The notes under the pieces were generated by a model. The model was not told the origin of the DNA. It saw nothing but the letters and a program-made list of their open reading frames with translations, and did not search any database. The translations under genes and the position numbers were made by a program. Below, one piece after another: positions 58,960-64,000 of a stretch of 64,000 nucleotides of DNA. Source of the stretch: Eilatimonas milleporae (GTDB taxonomy: Bacteria > Pseudomonadota > Alphaproteobacteria > Sphingomonadales > Kordiimonadaceae); NCBI RefSeq assembly GCF_003688555.1, contig NZ_REFR01000011.1, forward strand, positions 310,001 to 374,000, given 5' to 3'. Positions within the stretch are counted from its first letter, which is position 1, and each line of letters starts with the position of its first letter.

Positions 58960-59458
58960 AAAAAAGGGCACACAAATGTCCGCTAACGATAGATCAATAG
59001 CTGAATTCTGCATCTGCAGCGAACTTCCGCTTCCCGCCCAAGGCGGTTCTTCGCTGCAGAACCGCTTGTGTCCGCAATGGGAATGTTTCGGACGACCACT
59101 CGCTCTGCAGCTGAGTATCGCTACCGGTTTTACTGAGGTTGCAGCTCACAATATCAACTCAGCCCGATTTCGCTAGTTTGCCGCTATTTGATGCCGATTG
59201 AACGCATTAAGGACAGACTGCGGCATGGATAATTGTACAAAGTCTTGCGAGCGGTGGCTGGAGCCGCTCGCGATGGAAACGCGAAATATTATTTTAGAAT
59301 AGCCTATGATGCCGCAATACCGGAATTTTGATTTAGCGTTTTTCTTTTCAACATATATTGTGCTCCTATTATGCCGTCCACCAAAGGAAAGGCCTTAACT
59401 GTCACTAAAATATGTCTGACTTGTCTAATGGATGAGGACAGTTAGAGCGCGATACTGA
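58960..59458. other. Non-coding stretch beyond the array with two hairpins
   Basis: No credible gene in 499 bp. Two strong inverted repeats are visible: CTGCAGCGAA (59014-59023) with TTCGCTGCAG (59050-59059), extended by CCGC/GCGG inside; and GCGAGCGG (59247-59254) with CCGCTCGC (59264-59271). They lack T-runs. The region is AT-richer than the core chromosome and could hold a small RNA or remnants of deleted genes. Confidence 0.5.
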
Positions 59459-60289
59459 CTACAGTAGTAACGACTTTGACTTATCAGTTGCACGTGGCCT
59501 GAGATTGACAGCGTCCCTCTCCAAGCAAAAGAGCTCATTTATAAGGTTGAATTCACGCACCAATGCGCAGCTTGTACTTCTGTCTTCCCGATGTGCCCGG
59601 CGGTTGCGGTATGCCCCAAAGATCGAGATGAAGAGGTTGGTGCGGCCTGTGTGTTCTCCATCATCCACATCATCCCAACCAAGCCGCCGTTCTTTTGCAA
59701 GGAAAGCTTGTGAGAATAACTTCTGACCACTGGTGGTTAAGCCGGTTCGCTCGCGGACAATGTCCTCAAGCTTCCTGAATGCGCGGACGAGCGCCGCATC
59801 CGGATCTTTCCTGAAGTCGATTGCCAAGTCGCATAGGCGGGGGTCGACCACGCCAAGCGAGAGAACTGGTGAGAAAAAACCTCGAAACCCATCCTGATCG
59901 GACTTACGCAGGACTAATAGGTAATCCCAAAGGCGTTGAGGCCGAATAGGACGTCGCTCCGCGATCTCTTCAGCTTGTTCGTAAGTCAGCAAACAGGAGT
60001 TAATCTGCTCAAGTTCCTTGTCGGTGATGTCAACCTCATCAATCTCAACCTGAAACCTATCCAACGTGGTGATCACTTCTGCGAAGCCGGCAGGGCCTGT
60101 ACCACCATACCCCGATGTGAAACCAGATTTGATCGCTATCGACCATGCAGAGTCGATGTAGAGCAAAAAGGCGTGTTCATTGCCTGCCGTTAGAATAAGC
60201 GCGCGCTTAATATCCGCGCCACTTACCAAAAGCCGCTCGATAGCCTCTCGGCAAGGTACGGTTGCGCCGGCGGCGCCGTGGAACTGCAT
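59459..60289 (-). CDS. TIGR02391/Ymh-domain protein, unknown function
   Basis: 276 aa from ATG 60289, which has GGAG at good distance; the frame is open to 60373. The N-terminal half has SGYGGTGPAGFAEVI and a helical segment. The C-terminal domain RKLEDIVRERTG, GQKLFSQAF and GRTNLFISIFGAYRNRRAHRE has the pattern of the Ymh/TIGR02391 family, including the RNxxAH motif also seen in nucleotide-binding HEPN-like proteins. Members are frequent in mobile and defence islands. Divergent from a putative nuclease gene 62 bp away. Confidence 0.65.
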   Translation of the reverse strand: MQFHGAAGATVPCREAIERLLVSGADIKRALILTAGNEHAFLLYIDSAWSIAIKSGFTSGYGGTGPAGFAEVITTLDRFQVEIDEVDITDKELEQINSCLLTYEQAEEIAERRPIRPQRLWDYLLVLRKSDQDGFRGFFSPVLSLGVVDPRLCDLAIDFRKDPDAALVRAFRKLEDIVRERTGLTTSGQKLFSQAFLAKERRLGWDDVDDGEHTGRTNLFISIFGAYRNRRAHREDRSTSCALVREFNLINELFCLERDAVNLRPRATDKSKSLLL

Positions 60290-60350
60290 TTGTGCTATCT
60301 CCAAATGGTTTTTCCGTTCGCATTTTGCTAGTACGAAGCATATTGGAATA

Positions 60351-61460
60351 ATGCACATCTTATCGTCGCACAACCGTTCCGAGTTTTTGTCCGTTCCGCA
60401 GCTAATCCGGTTCGAATACGCTCATGGTCGCGATGGTTTTGAACCAACTCTTCTCATTAAGGGCAGTACATTACTATTGAAATACACAGTGCTTGGAGCG
60501 CGGATGCAGCTTGCTTTCACTGTGTGCGACGGTCGCCTACTGTGTGCACTCAAAGTGTGTGACGACGGCGAAGACGGCAGTATCCTTTGGTCTGTTGTGG
60601 AGCACGAAGAAGAGTTGAACGGCATTCGCAGTTTGGCGCGCCGGGAACCATTAGTGGCGTTTCTATTCAACGAACTTGCTGTAAACGTCTCTTGGAATGA
60701 CCTATATACGATAGGCGCTTTAGATCGCCTATCGACGATGGCAGATAGTGCTGCGCTCGGCCAGGTTAATCACTCGGCTATCAAGGTTAAGGTATCCCCC
60801 TTACTCGACCGCTTTCATCGTCACGTTCAAGATGATGGCGGATGGTGGGTGTTGGAGATGGGCGGAAGGTCCGATTGGAAGACCGTCCACAATCACTTCA
60901 TTACGTCAGGCGCTTCGTCCGGCCTGATTGACCTGTTCGACAGTGATGAAGGCAAACATCAAGAGCAACTGGGCGTTTGGCTGACTGGCAATCTTCAACC
61001 TTTGGGGGTTCAGCATAGCCCACAAGTTTCGAAGGGCACCGGGACGCGAGAACTAACCAACGAGTTTGGCTCGGTTTTGATTGAGTCCAAGACGCTTTCG
61101 GTTTTGGCGCGCAAACAACTGCCCGAGAGGGCGAAGCTAAAGCGCAACCTTTCCGCCCACATTAGCAAAGCGTTCGCTCAATTGCGTGGGGCCATACGGG
61201 CGCTTAAATCCGGCGCTCCAGTGACTAGTACCAAGGGTAATAAGCTACTGGTCGAACGGGAATATTCTGTCCACGCTATCGTCTTAATTCCTGATTTGGA
61301 ACTTGTGAACGATCGTTCAGCTTATGGCATCAAATTCATTCAAGATTTTATGAGCGCGACCGGCGGATTCGCCCATTTGCTCGACGTTGCGGAGTTACTC
61401 CGCAGCGTGCAAGCCGCCGAAATAATAGCGATGCGAGGTAAGACGGCCACCCCGCGATGA
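60351..61460 (+). CDS. Putative PD-(D/E)XK-type nuclease, unknown family
   Basis: 369 aa from ATG 60351; the frame is open to 60180, but that part overlaps the divergent gene. The middle has ELTNEFGSVLIESKTLSVL, which fits the E-x-K core of restriction-endonuclease-like folds, followed by AHISKAFAQLRGAIRALKSG, a helix with the QL-type conserved position. The N-terminal 200 residues are not recognised. The stop TGA overlaps the ATG of a 36-codon frame that looks like the protein's natural C-terminus. Function is inferred only from motifs and defence-island context. Confidence 0.45.
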   Translation: MHILSSHNRSEFLSVPQLIRFEYAHGRDGFEPTLLIKGSTLLLKYTVLGARMQLAFTVCDGRLLCALKVCDDGEDGSILWSVVEHEEELNGIRSLARREPLVAFLFNELAVNVSWNDLYTIGALDRLSTMADSAALGQVNHSAIKVKVSPLLDRFHRHVQDDGGWWVLEMGGRSDWKTVHNHFITSGASSGLIDLFDSDEGKHQEQLGVWLTGNLQPLGVQHSPQVSKGTGTRELTNEFGSVLIESKTLSVLARKQLPERAKLKRNLSAHISKAFAQLRGAIRALKSGAPVTSTKGNKLLVEREYSVHAIVLIPDLELVNDRSAYGIKFIQDFMSATGGFAHLLDVAELLRSVQAAEIIAMRGKTATPR

Positions 61461-61570
61461 TGGCGTTTGACTATTACCTTTTGGAATGCGCTAAAAAGGT
61501 GACAGATGCTGGCACATTATGCATCGAAATGCTTTTCCGCTTTGCTGACGAAGCAAAGAGGCTGGACTGA
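61460..61570 (+). CDS. Short frame coupled to the putative nuclease; possible frameshifted C-terminus
   Basis: 36 aa beginning MAFDYYLLECAKKVTDAGTL and ending FADEAKRLD. It starts in a TGATG overlap with the preceding stop. It has protein-like composition and no stop codons. It is either a coupled micro-gene or the displaced C-terminus of the preceding protein (a one-base frameshift). Too short to assign. Confidence 0.4.
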   Translation: MAFDYYLLECAKKVTDAGTLCIEMLFRFADEAKRLD

Positions 61571-61877
61571 CATAAGGACCGCTGCAGGTTGGCTTGTAGC
61601 GTAAAGGCGGCTGTTCATTATGTCGTTTGATGCAGGTGGGGTGATTTGTAGCGATGGTGCGCGCACGGCCACACATGGTGAGCCGTGTGAGACAAAGATG
61701 CGAACTATTCCTTCGCCACCGCACTACAGCGACATGACTGCAAGATGCGCTGTAAGGAATAATTCTACGCCAGCATACTGAGACTGTAGGTCTTCCGAGC
61801 ACTTGCTGCGAACGGACGGTCAGAGCCATTCGTGGACATTAGCTTGCAATTTTTTGCGGCGTGCTAGACTCCAATTT
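61571..61877. other. Intergenic region, nothing recognised
   Basis: 307 bp between the nuclease-like gene and the DUF2971 gene. A 112-codon minus-strand frame crosses it but has unlikely composition (rich in R, C, S) and no ribosome-binding site. It may contain remnants. Confidence 0.4.
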
Positions 61878-63305
61878 ATGCCGTCTGTATCGCATTTTGA
61901 AAACGCTGTATTCAGATACCGTTCCATCGATGCTCTACTTGGGGAGCGCGAAGAGTTGGGGCGTCAAACGGTCTATTTTGCACCGCCTGAGCATCTCAAC
62001 GACCCCATGGAAGGCCTGCGTCAAATCTACTGGCACGGCGATCGGATTACATGGCGCAATCTTCTGCGGCATTACGTGATATGTCTCCAAAATCGTCTCT
62101 TTCAGGCGCTTTCGACAGATGATTCTGAGCGTTTGGACCCGCAGACCATCTCAGTGTTCCAGACGCTTGATAATCTGCCAACGCCAGAGGCCAGATCGTT
62201 GTGCGAGGCGTGTATCGCGGCGGTTGAGGCTGGTGAGCTTCATACCGCTCTGCTCGACCTGCTGGCGTGTGCTGATCGGGATATCGGCTTTTCAGAGCTT
62301 CAACTGCTCTTAAGGACTGTCCATATTGACTGGCTTGGAACAGTTTACGGAGTATTCGTTGAACACGGATTAGCCCAGCAAGGCCAGCCTGTGAGCGCCG
62401 AATCATCCAGTCTGGTGGATGTGTTGCGTAAGTTTCAACATTTGATGCCGCAAGTGCGCGAACAGGTTTCAGATGATGGCGTCGAGATTATCCATAACAT
62501 TCGACAAATCATGTCCGATCAAACGACCCTGTTGGCCGCATACCAGCACGCCGATGTTTTACAGCCGAAACGTGCAAGTCTGTTTTTCGAGTTTACGACT
62601 GAATATCTCACCAACCTGATGAAGCTGGTTTATCCGCCGTGGTATGTCGCCTGCTTTTCCGGTCGACACGATAATGCTGCGATGTGGAGCTATTATGCGG
62701 ACAACCATCGGGGTTGCTGCCTCGTATTTCGAGCAGACGACACAGAAACCGGTCGAAGTTTGCTGCTTAACGGGCCAACTGGTTACGGTTCCGATGGCAT
62801 TTCGAGGAGTGTTCAAAACCTCCCACTCGAACCCGTGCGTTATACTGCCGGCGAGCAGCGGATCGAATTCTTCACGAATATTGGGCGATTGCCCCTTGCT
62901 CCGCTGGCGCGGAATTGGTTTCAGGATAACCATGGCCGTACATCCCCGCTTGCCCAACATCTCAACGAGGACAGGCAGGAGGCATGGGGAAACGCTTATT
63001 GGGAAAACTTCACTCCGCCCCTTCTCAGAAAGCTCCCCGACTGGCAGCATGAGAAGGAGTTAAGGATTGTTCTCTCAGACATTTTGAATATACGCGGTAC
63101 GGATGAAGGCCGTACCTTCACATACGATTATAATACACTTGATGGCATTATCTTCGGGATCAACACAAACCTCTCCGATAAGGTGCGGATCATGCATATC
63201 GTTAATGCGAAATTGGCAAGCCGGTCAGTTCCTGAGCCCTTCAAGTTTTATCAAGCCCGTTACAATGCTAGAACAGAACGTATAGAGGCTCATCACTTCA
63301 TTTGA
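61878..63305 (+). CDS. DUF2971 domain protein
   Basis: 475 aa from ATG 61878 (MPSVSHFENAVFRYRSIDALLGE). VYFAPPEHLNDPMEG and ACFSGRHDNAAMWSYYADNHRGCCLVFR are the two conserved motifs of DUF2971 (N-D-P-x-E; the C-F-S ... M-W-x-x-Y-x-x-x-H-x-G region). A helical insert of about 200 residues separates them. No biochemical role is established. It is commonly found on accessory elements. A start at 61803 is possible but the extra residues look non-coding. Confidence 0.8.
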   Translation: MPSVSHFENAVFRYRSIDALLGEREELGRQTVYFAPPEHLNDPMEGLRQIYWHGDRITWRNLLRHYVICLQNRLFQALSTDDSERLDPQTISVFQTLDNLPTPEARSLCEACIAAVEAGELHTALLDLLACADRDIGFSELQLLLRTVHIDWLGTVYGVFVEHGLAQQGQPVSAESSSLVDVLRKFQHLMPQVREQVSDDGVEIIHNIRQIMSDQTTLLAAYQHADVLQPKRASLFFEFTTEYLTNLMKLVYPPWYVACFSGRHDNAAMWSYYADNHRGCCLVFRADDTETGRSLLLNGPTGYGSDGISRSVQNLPLEPVRYTAGEQRIEFFTNIGRLPLAPLARNWFQDNHGRTSPLAQHLNEDRQEAWGNAYWENFTPPLLRKLPDWQHEKELRIVLSDILNIRGTDEGRTFTYDYNTLDGIIFGINTNLSDKVRIMHIVNAKLASRSVPEPFKFYQARYNARTERIEAHHFI

Positions 63306-63626
63306 TCGCGCACGTCAGTAATCCTTCACAGTCTTGAGTTCGGATATCTAACGTCCAGAACCTTAGTTAAAATGGCGTCTACAAAAATAATATCCGGCTG
63401 ATTCAACAACCTCCGTTCCTGCAACGACATAGAGGTCCGCAAAGGGTTCGTCGAACCGGCGAGTAATACGTCGCATAATCGGCCGCGAATGGCGGAACAA
63501 ACGAGGTTCGGATTTCTCGATTAGCGTCGGCCTGTGAGTCCAGTCCATGACAAGTATAGGTCCTGGCTTTGCGACGCTCAATTGAGCCATAGGTTTTGGT
63601 GTCGAGCTGCAATCGAAGATTAGGTC
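63306..63626. other. Intergenic region, nothing recognised
   Basis: 321 bp between the DUF2971 gene and the integrase 3' end. A 75-codon minus-strand frame (63363-63590) resembles no known family. Confidence 0.4.
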
Positions 63627-64000
63627 TTAATTGCCTGAGCGAGTATTGTCCAGAAACCCCGCCCATTTATCCATAAGCACAATGCGTTTGTCGAAATAAT
63701 TGGTGCGCCGATAGGCTGCCTCCACCCGGTTGCGGATGGTGTGGGCGAGGGCGGCTTCCACCACGTCGCCGGGGAGGGTGGTCTGTTCTGCCGCCCAGTC
63801 GCGAAAGGATGAGCGGAAGCCGTGCACCGTGACATCGCCGTGGCCCAGATCGCGCAAAGCCTTGGTCAGCGTCATGTTGGACAACGGCTTGCCTTTGCGT
63901 ATGCCCGGAAAGATCAGATTGTTCTCCGCTCTAAGCGGCCTCAGCGTGTCCAGCACAGCGATTGCAGCATCCGACAGGGGCACATGATGGTCCTTACCCG
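63627..64000 (-). CDS. int: Tyrosine recombinase (P4-type integrase), C-terminal fragment
   Basis: The gene runs off the window; about 124 C-terminal residues are visible. HVPLSDAAIAVLDTLRPL and FPGIRKGKPLSNMTLTKALRDLG are followed by TVHGFRSSFRDWAAE (catalytic His and Arg box HxxR) and the nucleophile region AAYRRTNYFDKRIVLMDKWAGFL. These are typical of the P4/CP4-57 integrase group, which use tRNA 3' ends. It fits the AlpA regulator and the tRNA-Ser at the left side of the island. Confidence 0.9.
   Translation of the reverse strand, partial: GKDHHVPLSDAAIAVLDTLRPLRAENNLIFPGIRKGKPLSNMTLTKALRDLGHGDVTVHGFRSSFRDWAAEQTTLPGDVVEAALAHTIRNRVEAAYRRTNYFDKRIVLMDKWAGFLDNTRSGN

Noticed and set aside
58960-59300. 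Second tracrRNA near the outer end of the array
   Set aside because: Hairpins exist, but no segment resembles the repeat; the only good anti-repeat is upstream of cas9.
61491-61829. 112-codon minus-strand frame between island genes
   Set aside because: Composition rich in Arg, Cys and Ser, no ribosome-binding site, no recognisable domain.
63363-63590. 75-codon minus-strand frame after the integrase
   Set aside because: No family recognised and no clear start signal; kept as non-coding.

Overview
The window is a GC-rich alphaproteobacterial chromosome segment. The evidence is the gene order (priA next to an F1-only atpHAGDC operon; rplU-rpmA-obgE-proB-proA-nadD-rsfS-rlmH-gpmI-envC-ctpA), a TrcR/DUF1013 regulator, DUF1192, two DUF465 proteins and a ROSE-type heat-shock leader. 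Order-level placement cannot be made from sequence reading alone.

Layout. Positions 1-4.3 kb hold lower glycolysis/Calvin-type genes (tkt end, gap, pgk, class I fba) and thiE. Positions 4.3-26.6 kb are mixed housekeeping: ada, a sulfotransferase-like gene, efp, suhB-like, a MotA/TolQ plus OmpA pair, a serine hydrolase, an ABC exporter, rpmE, hsp20, a quinone oxidoreductase, trcR, ubiX, a diguanylate cyclase, purE-purK, fsa, a TauE-type permease and priA. Positions 26.9-31.9 kb are the F1 ATP synthase operon. Positions 31.9-33.8 kb carry three tandem phage-tail-collar genes. Positions 34-48 kb are a long leftward block running from rplU to a PAS-domain gene (cell wall, proline, NAD and ribosome biogenesis). 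Positions 48.5-50.5 kb hold an HTTM protein and a DCC thiol oxidoreductase.

From a tRNA-Ser(CGA) gene at 51.06-51.15 kb the character changes: lower GC, mobile-element regulators (AlpA, XRE), a Tat-exported small protein, a complete compact type II-C CRISPR-Cas locus, then genes of unknown or defence-like type (a Ymh/TIGR02391 protein divergent from a putative PD-(D/E)XK nuclease, and a DUF2971 protein), ending in a truncated tyrosine integrase at the window edge. This is read as an integrated genomic (defence) island whose right end lies outside the window.

The CRISPR locus is the most interesting region. Its order is tracrRNA (minus strand), cas9 (1063 aa), cas1, cas2, then 21 repeats and 20 spacers. 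A tracrRNA candidate lies directly upstream of cas9 on the opposite strand, with a 25-nt anti-repeat (22 identities) and a clear intrinsic terminator. The anti-repeat shows that crRNAs are read from the minus strand, towards cas2 and against the cas genes. In that orientation every repeat ends in an extended -10-like motif (TGGTAGGCT). The outermost, degenerate repeat keeps only that promoter half and has lost the tracrRNA-pairing half. This fits the repeat-embedded-promoter mode known from Neisseria and Campylobacter II-C systems. Other local oddities are a 6-bp duplication at one repeat junction, an 18-bp inverted repeat over the cas2 stop codon, and a His-to-Asn change in the RuvC-III HH dyad of Cas9.
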